Shown here in pieces: positions 24,680 through 33,440 of a stretch of DNA of 44,252 nucleotides. This stretch comes from Planctomycetaceae bacterium (GTDB lineage Bacteria > Planctomycetota > Planctomycetia > Planctomycetales > Planctomycetaceae): positions 1 through 44,252 of the forward strand of contig JAEUII010000085.1 in assembly GCA_016795145.1 (NCBI GenBank), read 5' to 3'. Below the pieces are notes generated by a model, which was given only the letters and a program-made list of their open reading frames with translations, was not told where the DNA came from and ran no database searches. A program made the position numbers and the translations under genes. How positions within the stretch are numbered: the stretch's first letter is position 1; the number at the start of each line of letters is the position of its first letter.

Positions 24680-25245
24680 TCACTCCTGTCGTTGGTGCAG
24701 AGCAGAAAGCTCCGCAGATCACAGTATTTTGATCTCTTGCCCGCCTTTGAACAGGCGTTGATGCCGGATTGTAGTAAGTCTCTGCGAGTCTTCCAGGAGG
24801 CCGCGTTTCCGGGGGTCGCGACGAGCTCAGCGGACGACTTCGGCGATGGCGATTCGCCTTACGGGATGCGTTTCGGTTTTTGGGATGCGTGAGAAGGCGC
24901 CTGGTTCGGCGGAGCGAACCGCGACTATGGATCCGCTGGGCACAAATCGCAATGTGCACATCGGCGCGCGGGATGTGTGCGTGTGCACGAGCAAAAGCGC
25001 GCGGGGTTGTGTGATGCGCGGACATTGGGGCGAGGGGATTCCCGACTGTGGTGCGTTGACTGGCAGAAAATGCGAGCGTTGATCGTGAAAGCGATCGCTT
25101 CGTCACCGAAGTCTCACCGCTTTTTGGAAAAGTCGCGCTCCCGGTGATCAGAGTTCCATCTTTGGCACGCACGGTGCTTTTCGGAAATTCACAAGCTCGC
25201 TGTTGTGGATGTGAGCACGATCATTGCCCCTCGGGATCTGTAACG
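24680..25245. other. Divergent intergenic region before the cbb3-like operon
   Basis: 566 bases, G+C-rich, between the peroxidase gene and the cupredoxin gene. It must hold promoters in both directions. A small palindrome (GCGATCGC near 25091) is visible; no FNR-type TTGAT-N4-ATCAA box was found. Open frames crossing it lack motifs. Confidence 0.45.
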
Positions 25246-26007
25246 ATGTCTCTGCGAAAGTCAGTTGGATTTCTTGCTGCGTGTCTTTGCATGGGTGGAA
25301 GTGTGCTGGCTTCTGGCCCAGCTGATGGTGGAACCGTTGTTGGAAAAGTGATCCTTGACGGGACAGCTCCAACGCTTGCACCACTCGTGAAATCCGGCGA
25401 TGCGAATGTGAAAGACAAAGAAGTCTGCGGCGCTGCAGATGTTCCTGATGAATCTCTTGTGGTTGGTGACAAGGGCGGCGTTGCCAACGTGTTCGTCTAC
25501 CTTCGCCGAGCACCGAAGGGCTACAAGGCCCCGGAAGTCAAAGATCAGCTGGTGCTTGACCAGAAGGGCTGCGTGTTTCTTCCTCACGCTGCCGCCATTC
25601 GAGTTGGCCAGACAATCCTTGTGAAGAGCAGCGATGCCGTGCAGCACAACCTGCACACGTTTCCTCAGCGAAACGACCCCAGCAATCTGCTGATCAAAGC
25701 AAGCGAAGACAAGGGTGTGGCTCTGAAGTACACAAAGCCTGAATCAGATCCGATCGAAGTGAAGTGCGACATTCATGCGTGGATGTCTTCCTACCATCTG
25801 ATTCTCGACCATCCTTTCATGGCCGTGACCGACAAAGACGGCAACTTCAAGATTGAAGGCCTGCCTGCGGGAACTCATGAATTTCGCGTCTGGCATGAAC
25901 GAGCCGGACTGCTTGAGAAGGAATACAAGGTCGAAGTGAAAGCCGGAGCAGAAAAGGCCGTCGAGCTGAAGTATGCGGTCGCCAAGTTCCCGGCGAAGAA
26001 GAAGTAA
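25246..26007 (+). CDS. Periplasmic cupredoxin-like copper protein
   Basis: 253 residues from the ATG at 25246 (MSLRKSVGFLAACLCMGGSV, cleaved after VLASG). An upstream in-frame extension is rejected because only this start yields a signal peptide. The middle domain (~70-190) is cupredoxin-like, with type-1 copper ligands in VQHNLHTF and VKCDIHAWM (Cys-x2-His-x2-Met). The C-terminal ~70 residues resemble a carboxypeptidase-regulatory-like beta domain (VTDKDGNFKIEGLPAGTHEF). It probably carries electrons to the oxidases encoded downstream or serves as a copper donor. The next gene follows with ~75 bases. Confidence 0.85.
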   Translation: MSLRKSVGFLAACLCMGGSVLASGPADGGTVVGKVILDGTAPTLAPLVKSGDANVKDKEVCGAADVPDESLVVGDKGGVANVFVYLRRAPKGYKAPEVKDQLVLDQKGCVFLPHAAAIRVGQTILVKSSDAVQHNLHTFPQRNDPSNLLIKASEDKGVALKYTKPESDPIEVKCDIHAWMSSYHLILDHPFMAVTDKDGNFKIEGLPAGTHEFRVWHERAGLLEKEYKVEVKAGAEKAVELKYAVAKFPAKKK

Positions 26008-26081
26008 TCACAGCGAACACTTATGCGTGAGCCGTGCTTCGGCTCGACACTCCCTGGATGTTTTTGCGACGGAAGTCCCTC

Positions 26082-27164
26082 ATGGTGCCTCTGCGTGCAT
26101 TGTCTGTCGTGCCAGCCGTCTTTGGCCTGGCATTGATGTCGGCTGGTTGTCAGCGAGCTGAGCCTGTTCAATGGGATTCCAGTGAACAGGTTAAGAAGCT
26201 GACACCGGAGCTCGGCGAACAAGTCACGAAAATTGTCAACGAAAACGCAGGCTCGGTTCTGAAGCCAAAGATGGTCTCAGAGAAGCCTGTGGATGATCAC
26301 ACGAAGACTGTTCGCCGTGAGCTTCAGCTGAAGCACGGGCAGGACGTCTACATGAAGCGATGCGTGCAGTGTCACGGCGTTTCCGGAGACGGCAACGGAG
26401 ACGTCGCGAACAGCCTGTATCCTCGACCACGTGATTACACAAAGGGGATCTTCAAGTTCACGTCGACACCATACGGTTCGAAGCCTCGCCGAGATGACCT
26501 GATCGCAACGCTCCGTCGCGGTGTCACGGGAACTTCGATGCCCGCCTTCCGTCTTCTGCCCAAGGAAGACATTGAAGACGTGGTCGACTACGTGATCCTG
26601 CTGGCTCAGCGAGGAGAGCTGGAAGTTCAGCTCGCCAATGAAGCAGAAGCCTCCGAGGAGCTGGATCCGGACTACATTTCCGAGTTCATCGACGACGTTG
26701 GTGCCAAGTGGAAAGACTCTTCAGGTCCTCCGACTCAGCCTCTGACACCTCAGCCTGAACTGACACCGGAACGCGTAGCTCTGGGACGAGAGGCGTTTCT
26801 GACCAAAGGCTGCAGCAAGTGTCACGCGGAAGACGGCCGAGGACATACAAAGGACAACATTGGCAAAGATGCCTGGGGCCATCCGACTCGCGCGGCTGAC
26901 CTGACATCAGGAATGCTGCGAGGCGGTCAGGAACCGATTGACATTTATCGCCGAATCCTGAACGGCATTAACGGAACGCCAATGCCAGGATTCAGGAATG
27001 CTCTTGAGAGCGAGCCGGAAACGGTCTGGAACCTCGTCAGCTATGTGCTTGACGTTTCGAACCGACGCCGGAGTGGTACGAAGATCCCGGCAGGCTTGAT
27101 CAAGCCATACAGCGAACCCGTTCCGGCAGCGGAAGGCGAAGCAGCACCTGCTGGTGCGGAGTAA
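26082..27164 (+). CDS. Diheme cytochrome c lipoprotein
   Basis: 360 residues from the ATG at 26082, preceded by GGAAG; an in-frame ATG at 26058 would add FLRRKS to the signal peptide and is possible. The lipobox is LMSAGC. Two cytochrome c domains follow: CVQCH near 94 in KRCVQCHGVSGDGNG, and CSKCH near 244 in KGCSKCHAEDGRGH, with candidate distal Met in TSMPAFRLLP and TPMPGFRNAL. The C-terminal tail (AGLIKPYSEP... AEGEAAPAG) shares an LIKP/AEGEAA motif with CcoO in the same operon. With no CcoP gene present, this diheme protein is the best candidate for its electron-entry role. Confidence 0.88.
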   Translation: MVPLRALSVVPAVFGLALMSAGCQRAEPVQWDSSEQVKKLTPELGEQVTKIVNENAGSVLKPKMVSEKPVDDHTKTVRRELQLKHGQDVYMKRCVQCHGVSGDGNGDVANSLYPRPRDYTKGIFKFTSTPYGSKPRRDDLIATLRRGVTGTSMPAFRLLPKEDIEDVVDYVILLAQRGELEVQLANEAEASEELDPDYISEFIDDVGAKWKDSSGPPTQPLTPQPELTPERVALGREAFLTKGCSKCHAEDGRGHTKDNIGKDAWGHPTRAADLTSGMLRGGQEPIDIYRRILNGINGTPMPGFRNALESEPETVWNLVSYVLDVSNRRRSGTKIPAGLIKPYSEPVPAAEGEAAPAGAE

Positions 27165-27248
27165 CGGCGAAAGCCGTAACCACTGAACATGAACCGTCTG
27201 TAAGCGTCTCTAGATGTTGCCTTTGATTGATACACAGGGCGAGGAACG

Positions 27249-27902
27249 ATGGCTGAAGAATCTTTAGACAGAAAACGAGAAGCCCTGAATGCCCTCAAGC
27301 ATCAGGTCTCGATGCTCGAAGCCGAAATCGATGAACAGGATATTCCACGCGACTGGAAGCCTGAAAAGTTCTACAGCGCGTATTACATCACGACGGGATT
27401 CGTTCTGGGTGGTGTGGCCGCGATGGCCAGTCTTCTGTTCAACGTGATTGGTTCGACCATCACCGGCAGAAACTCGCTCGAGATCATCCGCGTCTACCTG
27501 ACTTTCCCTCTGGGCGAGCAGGCTCTGAAGCTGGGCACAGCCGAAGGAGCCAAATATGTCATTGGCGATGGAATGATCATCGCACTCGGCTGCTGTCTGT
27601 ACATCGGAACCGGCATGGTCCTGGGAACTCTGTTCCATGTTGTGATCTCGATGTTCGGCGAGAACAAGTCGCTGACAACGCGTCTGGTACTTGGCTCCGT
27701 TCTGGGCGTCGTCGTCTGGGGCGTGAACTACTACCTGATCCTGTCATGGCTCCAGCCACTGCTGTTCGGTGGCAACTGGATTACTGACAACGCACTGCTG
27801 CCATGGTGGGTTGCTGCGGCAACGCATCTCGTGTTCGGCTGGACTATGGCACTGATGGCTCCCATTGGTGCCTACACACCTTACCGACGTCCAACGGACT
27901 GA
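27249..27902 (+). CDS. Four-TM membrane protein of the cbb3-like cluster, unknown
   Basis: 217 residues, GAGGA 5 bases before the ATG. Residues 5-30 form a short coiled coil (REALNALKHQVSMLEAEIDE); membrane segments lie at ~47-68, ~108-134, ~145-168 and ~186-206. No heme c motif is present. It is located between the diheme cytochrome and CcoN in one orientation with small gaps, which argues for a structural or assembly role in the oxidase. I do not recognise a named family. Confidence 0.75.
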   Translation: MAEESLDRKREALNALKHQVSMLEAEIDEQDIPRDWKPEKFYSAYYITTGFVLGGVAAMASLLFNVIGSTITGRNSLEIIRVYLTFPLGEQALKLGTAEGAKYVIGDGMIIALGCCLYIGTGMVLGTLFHVVISMFGENKSLTTRLVLGSVLGVVVWGVNYYLILSWLQPLLFGGNWITDNALLPWWVAAATHLVFGWTMALMAPIGAYTPYRRPTD

Positions 27903-28013
27903 TCTGAAGCCGGCCAATGCTGCTTCAAGAACAACTCTCGCTGAACATCACACTTTCCATTTGATTCACCTCCAACTTGTCCATTTCGCTGACACACTGG
28001 AACGGTTGCTGAA

Positions 28014-29408
28014 ATGAGTACATCTAAAGAGACAAAGACCCATGCCGGGTTGGTCGACGAAACGCTGGTCAAGCTCTACTTCTTCATGGCGCTGTTGTTC
28101 CTGACAGCGTCGATGTTGGCAGGGCTGCTGATGTCGTTTCAGCTGATCAACCACAACCCTCTGCCATCGATTCCGCTGCTTTCACCTGGCCGGTGGCGTA
28201 TGCTGCACACGAATGCAGTGGCGTACGGCTTCCTGGCGAACGGCTTCCTGGGAGCTCTGCACTGGGCTATTCCACGACTGACCTTGCAGCCGGTCTTTCA
28301 CCGAGCCTTGTCCTGGCTGATCTTTATCGCCTGGCAGCTTGTGGTGGCTGCAACCGCTGTGGGCCTGTTGATGGGTGAAGCTCAGGCACTGGAATGGGGC
28401 GAAACGCCTGTCTGGATTGACCCGGTCGCTCAGCTGGGCGTGATCCTGGTCGCAATCAACTTCATGACACCGATCGCCCGGATGAAAGGACCGATGTACG
28501 TCACGCTGTGGTACTTCATGGCCGCGTTCATCTGGACTCCGCTTGTCTACGCGATGGGCAACTTTCTGCCTCAGTACTTTGTGTCTGGTTCCAGTGCCGG
28601 TGCTATCGGTGGTCTGTTCATTCACGACCTTGTCGGTCTGTTCGTGACGCCGCTCGGCTGGGGGCTGATGTACTACTTCGTTCCGATTCTGACGAAGAAG
28701 CCAATCTGGAGTCACGGGCTGTCGCTGGTCGGGTTCTGGGGACTGGCGTTCTTCTATCCGCTGCAGGGAATTCACCACTTCCTCTACACACCGATTCCAA
28801 TGTTCCTTCAGTACGGAGCTGTGGTTTCTACGATCGCCGTGGAATTGGTTGTCGCGACTGTCGTGATCAACTTCTTCGGATCGATCTGGGGCAACGCCGG
28901 CATCGTTCGAACCAACATGCCGGTGCGATGGTTCTACACCGGGATGGTTCACTACTTCCTGACCTGCCTGCAGTGTGCCTTCCAGGTGACGCTGACTTTC
29001 CAGAAGATCATTCACTTCAGCGACTGGGTCGTCGGACATGCTCACCTTGTGATGTTCGGTGTGTTCACGATGTGGATCATGGGCATCATGACATACCTGT
29101 TCCCACGCATTATTGGTCGCGACTGGGCAAGCCATCGTCTGTGTGAATATCACTACTGGATGTCAACCGTTGGTATCTTCGTGATGGCTTCTGACCTGAT
29201 TCTGCTGGGACTGTTTCAGGGATGGTCCTGGGCTGCTCTGGAACCATGGGATGCGTCGGTCGAATTCAGTTATCCGTTCTGGGTGCTACGAGTCGTCGCT
29301 GGGATCTCGATGTTCGGTGGCCTGTGTGCCTTCCTGCTGAACATCTTTCTGACATTGCGAGCACCAGCTCCTGCGACATCCGCGTCTCCAGCTTTGGCCA
29401 AAGCGTGA
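28014..29408 (+). CDS. ccoN: cbb3-type cytochrome c oxidase subunit I (CcoN)
   Basis: 464 residues with about 12 membrane helices. The ligands expected of a heme-copper oxidase are present: His65 (MLHTNAVAYG, low-spin heme), CuB ligands His204 (FIHDLVGLF) and His254/His255 (GIHHFLYTP), and His342/His344 (VVGHAHLVMFG) for the hemes. Tyr248 lies six residues before the His pair, matching the redox-active Tyr of cbb3 oxidases. The enzyme reduces O2 to water and pumps protons in the inner membrane. It is next to CcoO, and the copper ATPase downstream supports its maturation. Confidence 0.95.
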   Translation: MSTSKETKTHAGLVDETLVKLYFFMALLFLTASMLAGLLMSFQLINHNPLPSIPLLSPGRWRMLHTNAVAYGFLANGFLGALHWAIPRLTLQPVFHRALSWLIFIAWQLVVAATAVGLLMGEAQALEWGETPVWIDPVAQLGVILVAINFMTPIARMKGPMYVTLWYFMAAFIWTPLVYAMGNFLPQYFVSGSSAGAIGGLFIHDLVGLFVTPLGWGLMYYFVPILTKKPIWSHGLSLVGFWGLAFFYPLQGIHHFLYTPIPMFLQYGAVVSTIAVELVVATVVINFFGSIWGNAGIVRTNMPVRWFYTGMVHYFLTCLQCAFQVTLTFQKIIHFSDWVVGHAHLVMFGVFTMWIMGIMTYLFPRIIGRDWASHRLCEYHYWMSTVGIFVMASDLILLGLFQGWSWAALEPWDASVEFSYPFWVLRVVAGISMFGGLCAFLLNIFLTLRAPAPATSASPALAKA

Positions 29409-29526
29409 TTCACTGAGCCACAGACGTCCAGGTGCTTTGAATGGGACCGGCACACTGAATGAGCCGGGAATAAGACTGAACTACACAAGCAACAGATTCT
29501 TCTTCATCAGTAAAAGAAGTTGAGCC

Positions 29527-30453
29527 ATGTTTGAGAGTAAATCTGGAATTTTCTACGTCGCCGGCCTCGGCTTCTTTGCACTGGCCTTCGTATCCAATGC
29601 ACTTGTTCCCTGGCTGATGTACGACCACATTCCTGAGAAGACGGTGGCCGAACTGGTTAATTCGAATCTGAGATATCAGTTCGAAGACCTGGCTCGCCGC
29701 TATCCGGAATCGTTCACCGCAGTCTACGGAGAGATTCCTGGCGGTGATGCGGAACACGATGCGTGGTGGAACGAGAAGTGTGGTGAGGCCCTGGAGTATG
29801 GTCGAAAGATCTACGTGGGCGAAGGTTGCTGGCACTGCCACAGCCAATTCATTCGACCTGTTTCGAATGAAGAAAGCCGCTGGGGCGATGTGTCACATTC
29901 CGAAGAGTACCAGAACGTGCTTCAGCGGCCGGTACTGTTCGGAACGCGTCGAGTCGGACCGGACCTGATTCGCGAAGGCGGACGTCGCTCCAACGACTGG
30001 CACGCGGTTCACTTCTTCAAGCCGGTCAGCGTGTCTGAAGGCTCACCGATGCCAAACTATCCCTGGTTCTTTGATGGATCAGCGGATAAGCCGAACAAGG
30101 AAGGACTCGCCATCCTGACCTACATTCAGTGGCTGGGTTCATGGAAAGAAAGCTATCCGTACTACGAAGCGTACGTTCCTTCGGCTCTGATCAAACCTGA
30201 ACCTGCTGAAGGCGAAGCAGCGGCCGCTGACGCAGCTGCCAATGCGGATGCCGCAGCGGCTCCAGCTGATGCCGCAGCAAGCCCTGACGCGGCAGCCGCT
30301 CCTGCGGACGCTGCGGCTTCCGCTGAAACAAAGCCGGCCGAAGCAACTCCCGCAGAAACGAAGCCAGAAGAAGCGGCACCTGCGGCTACACCAGACGCAG
30401 CCACTCCTTCTACCGAAACGACTCCAGCCCCTTCCGAGGAGGCCCCCAAATGA
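29527..30453 (+). CDS. ccoO: cbb3-type oxidase subunit II (CcoO) with long Ala/Pro-rich tail
   Basis: 308 residues. One N-terminal TM anchor (IFYVAGLGFFALAFVSNALV) is followed by a monoheme cytochrome c domain: CWHCH at 101-105 in EGCWHCHSQFIRPVSNEESR, then GPDLIREGGRRSNDWH and the distal Met in GSPMPNYPWF (~177). The last ~85 residues are a low-complexity Ala/Asp/Glu/Pro tail not found in typical CcoO (~200 aa); it begins ALIKPEPAEGEAA, echoing the tail of the cytochrome encoded at 26082. The gene ends with an ATGA overlap to the next gene. Confidence 0.93.
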   Translation: MFESKSGIFYVAGLGFFALAFVSNALVPWLMYDHIPEKTVAELVNSNLRYQFEDLARRYPESFTAVYGEIPGGDAEHDAWWNEKCGEALEYGRKIYVGEGCWHCHSQFIRPVSNEESRWGDVSHSEEYQNVLQRPVLFGTRRVGPDLIREGGRRSNDWHAVHFFKPVSVSEGSPMPNYPWFFDGSADKPNKEGLAILTYIQWLGSWKESYPYYEAYVPSALIKPEPAEGEAAAADAAANADAAAAPADAAASPDAAAAPADAAASAETKPAEATPAETKPEEAAPAATPDAATPSTETTPAPSEEAPK

Positions 30454-30800
30454 GCAAGTCTCTGAACAATTCCATCGTCTCAAACGCAACGACTGGACAA
30501 CCAGTGTCATCCAAAGAAAAGAACCGGTCCTCCGCATGGACCATCACCGTGTTCTTCGGTGTTCTGATTCTGATTCCAAGCCTCATCGGCTTCCTGATGA
30601 AGTTCACAGAATTCATCTCGGTCGCTGAAGGAACAGGAAGCGGTCAGTTCGCCATCACTCCAATCGTGAACTATCTGCTGGCCAGCGCGGGGTTCTTTTC
30701 CCTGCTGATGTGGGCCGCGTTCAATGGCATGTTCAAAGACCTTGAGCATCCGAAGTTTGTCATGCTGGAAACAGAAAAGGAGCTGGATGCCAATGCCTGA
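30450..30800 (+). CDS. Small two-TM protein of the cbb3-like cluster
   Basis: 116 residues; its ATG overlaps the CcoO stop (ATGA). Membrane segments lie at ~30-52 and ~71-91, separated by FTEFISVAEGTGSGQFAITP. The N-terminus is polar and the tail acidic (MLETEKELDANA). No heme or metal motif. Position and coupling suggest an accessory subunit; no family is recognised. Confidence 0.78.
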   Translation: MSKSLNNSIVSNATTGQPVSSKEKNRSSAWTITVFFGVLILIPSLIGFLMKFTEFISVAEGTGSGQFAITPIVNYLLASAGFFSLLMWAAFNGMFKDLEHPKFVMLETEKELDANA

Positions 30801-30987
30801 TAAGTCTCAGCCTTCCGTTCCCGACCAAACGACGCCGGAACAGGAACATGTGTATCACTACTACCGCGGCAATGAGATTCCGTGGTATGTGCGAGCCATC
30901 TGGCTTGGTTTCTGGATCTTCACGGTCGTCTACATCATCAAGTACTTCTTCCCTGCGATGCAGGTGGAACTGGTTCTGCCTCCATGA
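30787..30987 (+). CDS. Small single-TM protein of the cbb3-like cluster
   Basis: 66 residues from the ATG at 30787 (AGGAG just upstream) or 30793. One TM segment (IPWYVRAIWLGFWIFTVVYI) lies between a Pro/Gln-rich N-terminus (~residues 1-30) and a short tail. It overlaps the previous gene by 14 bases and the copper-ATPase start by four (ATGA). The single TM with an N-terminal cytoplasmic arm resembles the anchor part of CcoP or CcoQ, but without hemes. I infer a CcoP-anchor or CcoQ-like role. Confidence 0.72.
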   Translation: MPMPDKSQPSVPDQTTPEQEHVYHYYRGNEIPWYVRAIWLGFWIFTVVYIIKYFFPAMQVELVLPP

Positions 30988-33440
30988 CCCTCGCGCTCGC
31001 CAACGCTGAAGCTCCGGTCACCAAAGCAGCTGAGCATGATCATTCAGCCTGTTGCACCTGGTGTGGACTTCCCGTTGCGGGAGCAGTGGTCAGTGCAGAC
31101 GAGACGCAGAAGACATCTGACGATCGCAGCAATTCCAAAACTGAACCAGAAGAGGTTTACTGCTGCTTTGGATGTCGCCTGGCTCATTCGATTACTCAGG
31201 AAAAAGGCCAGCCCGGGGCCGTGCGATGGACAGTCGTGCGGCTTGGACTGGCCATTTTCTTTTCCATGAACCTGATGGCATTCACGATGACCATGTGGTC
31301 TCTGGATGTCTACGACGTTCATCGCGATGCGTTTCAGACTCAGCTCTTTGAACTGTTTCGATGGCTCAGCATGATCCTGAGTCTTCCGGTGCTTCTGCTG
31401 CTGGGAGTTCCTCTCCTTCAGAATGCCGTACAGAGCTGGCGCCAACGGATCTTCTCTACCGACCTGCTGATTGCGACTGGCGTCGGAGCGGCTTATGTGA
31501 TCTCTGTGTACAACGTGCTGAAGGGATCAGAAAAAGTCTACTTCGAAGTGGGTGCAACCGTTCTGGTCATGGTCACTCTGGGACGATGGTTCGAAGCAAC
31601 CGGAAAGCAAAAGGCCACCGAAGCTCTTGACCAGTTGTCGGCCTTGCTGCCATCGATGGCTCGCTGTCAGCGAGTGGATGGCGTTGTGGATGTGCCGTCC
31701 ACCGAACTTCAATCGGGCGATCGCTTGTTGATTCGTCCCGGTGAGCGATTTCCAACGGATGCGGTTATCGAAATCGGGCAAACGACTGTCGATGAGCAGG
31801 TCTTTACAGGTGAGAGTACTCCTGTGGGACGCATTGTTGGTGATCAGGTCCTTGCTGGCACCGTCAACCTCGACGGCCAGGTCACTGTGCGTGCGACCGC
31901 GCCGTTTCGAGGTGGTTCGTTTGGACGATTGCTGACACTTCTCCAGCAGGCTCGTCTGTCGCGCGGACATTATCAGCGTCTTGCCGATCGAGTCTCCGCG
32001 ATCTTCCTGCCGCTTGTTGCTGTCATCGCGATTCTGACTTTGGTTGTGCACTGGTCCTCCGGCCCGGGAGCTGCCATCCAGGCCAGTCTGAGTGTTCTTC
32101 TGATTGCCTGCCCGTGTGCTCTGGGTCTGGCAACACCACTTGCGGTCTGGACATCGCTCAGCACGGCCGCAAAACACCAGGTATTGTTTCGAAGCGGCGA
32201 AGCGATTGAACGCATGGCCAATGTGAAGGCCGTGTGCTTCGACAAGACCGGAACGCTGACAACAGGAAGCCCGCAGGTCCGTCATCTGTGCGTTCTCGAC
32301 GAACAGCATACCCCGGACGTTTTGCTGTTGAGTTCTGCTCTGGCGGGGACATCCACCCATCCGTTTTCGCAGGCCGTTGTCAGTTTTGTCACGTCATGGC
32401 CAGGCCACGGTGACGGTTCCAGCTCGAAGACATCGACTGCGAATGTCGAACCCGTTGTGCTTTCCAACATTCGTTCGGTTCCTGGCGGCGGTGTGGAAGC
32501 AGAACGAGAAGACGGCACAGTCGTGCGGCTCGGAAGTTTGAGCTTTGTAACGAATGATCAGGAACTGCCTCCACGTCTGCGACTGCGACTTGCTCACGCA
32601 TTGTCCATCGCTGATCAGGAAGCCGCTTCGATCGTGGCCGTGTCAGTTTCGGGCAAACCAGTCGTGTTGTTTCTGCTGACGGAGACTCTGCGACAGGAGG
32701 CACCCGCAACGATTCGCCAGTGCATCAACGATGGCCTTCACGTTCATGTGTTGACCGGTGACCGTTCCGCTCGAGCCGAACAGTTGCGGCGCAATCTGCT
32801 GGACTGCCATGAACCAGGTTGCCAGTGCAGTGCCGAATGTGCTCAGGCGAATCATTCGGTCCACCATCATTCGCATTCGGGTGAAGCCTCTGGCGATTCT
32901 CACGACGATCAGCATCAGCAGAATTCGAACACGGCGAGACTGTCACGACTGAACATCGTGTGTGATCTTCGTCCGGAACATAAGGTTGAGCATCTCAAGT
33001 CGATCCAAAGAGAACAGGGTGCCGTCGCGATGATTGGAGACGGCATCAACGATGCCCCCGCATTGGCCATTTGCGATGTGGGGATCGCGATGGGCTGCGG
33101 TGCGGATGTCTCCCGAGAATCTGCGCAGGTCTGTTTGCTGACCAATGATCTCAGCCGTATTCCCTGGGCGATGAAACTGGCGGCGAGGACGACACGAGTC
33201 ATCCGTCAGAACCTGTTCTGGGCGTTTGGGTACAACTTTGCGGGCGTTGTCATGGCCGCAGCAGGATGGTTGAACCCCGCCGTCGCTGCGGGTTTAATGA
33301 TCGTCAGCAGCCTGCTTGTGATTTCGAACTCATTGCGTTTGATGAGCAGCCCGCCAGTCGGCAATGACATCACAAGCGACACTGCGGCGCCGTCTGTCGG
33401 CACAACTCAAACGGAAGCGGTGGAGGCGGCGACCACATGA
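30984..33440 (+). CDS. CcoI/FixI-like heavy-metal P1B-type ATPase
   Basis: 818 residues from the ATG at 30984, which overlaps the preceding stop (ATGA); a longer frame upstream lies inside that gene. The N-terminus has a Cys-rich ribbon (CCTWCG at ~23-28, YCCFGC at ~59-64) as in CcoI, but the HMA metal-binding domain is missing and the first TM follows within ~30 residues. Catalytic features: CPC at 376-378, DKTGT from 420, His-Pro at 459, GDGINDAP from ~685. Between the P and N parts, residues ~608-648 form a His/Cys-rich insertion (CHEPGCQCSAECAQANHSVH then HHSHSG). It probably exports Cu+ for assembly of the cbb3 oxidase. Confidence 0.93.
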   Translation: MTLALANAEAPVTKAAEHDHSACCTWCGLPVAGAVVSADETQKTSDDRSNSKTEPEEVYCCFGCRLAHSITQEKGQPGAVRWTVVRLGLAIFFSMNLMAFTMTMWSLDVYDVHRDAFQTQLFELFRWLSMILSLPVLLLLGVPLLQNAVQSWRQRIFSTDLLIATGVGAAYVISVYNVLKGSEKVYFEVGATVLVMVTLGRWFEATGKQKATEALDQLSALLPSMARCQRVDGVVDVPSTELQSGDRLLIRPGERFPTDAVIEIGQTTVDEQVFTGESTPVGRIVGDQVLAGTVNLDGQVTVRATAPFRGGSFGRLLTLLQQARLSRGHYQRLADRVSAIFLPLVAVIAILTLVVHWSSGPGAAIQASLSVLLIACPCALGLATPLAVWTSLSTAAKHQVLFRSGEAIERMANVKAVCFDKTGTLTTGSPQVRHLCVLDEQHTPDVLLLSSALAGTSTHPFSQAVVSFVTSWPGHGDGSSSKTSTANVEPVVLSNIRSVPGGGVEAEREDGTVVRLGSLSFVTNDQELPPRLRLRLAHALSIADQEAASIVAVSVSGKPVVLFLLTETLRQEAPATIRQCINDGLHVHVLTGDRSARAEQLRRNLLDCHEPGCQCSAECAQANHSVHHHSHSGEASGDSHDDQHQQNSNTARLSRLNIVCDLRPEHKVEHLKSIQREQGAVAMIGDGINDAPALAICDVGIAMGCGADVSRESAQVCLLTNDLSRIPWAMKLAARTTRVIRQNLFWAFGYNFAGVVMAAAGWLNPAVAAGLMIVSSLLVISNSLRLMSSPPVGNDITSDTAAPSVGTTQTEAVEAATT

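Noticed and set aside
24582..25172. 196-codon minus-strand frame upstream of the peroxidase gene
   Set aside because: It overlaps the start and signal peptide of the peroxidase gene in another frame, is Arg/Ser/Thr-rich and has no recognisable motif.
28182..29153. Long minus-strand open frame (323 codons) opposite ccoN
   Set aside because: It is antisense to a gene with all catalytic residues; its translation is His/Asp/Gln-rich low-quality sequence with no motif. The same applies to the long antisense frames at 35268-36449, 31527-32360 and 38520-39254.
28014..29408. Apparent loss of the redox-active Tyr in CcoN, because the segment around WSHGLS lacks a Tyr
   Set aside because: Counting back from the His254/His255 pair shows the Tyr at 248, six residues before, as in characterised cbb3 oxidases; the other position is not the cross-linked one.
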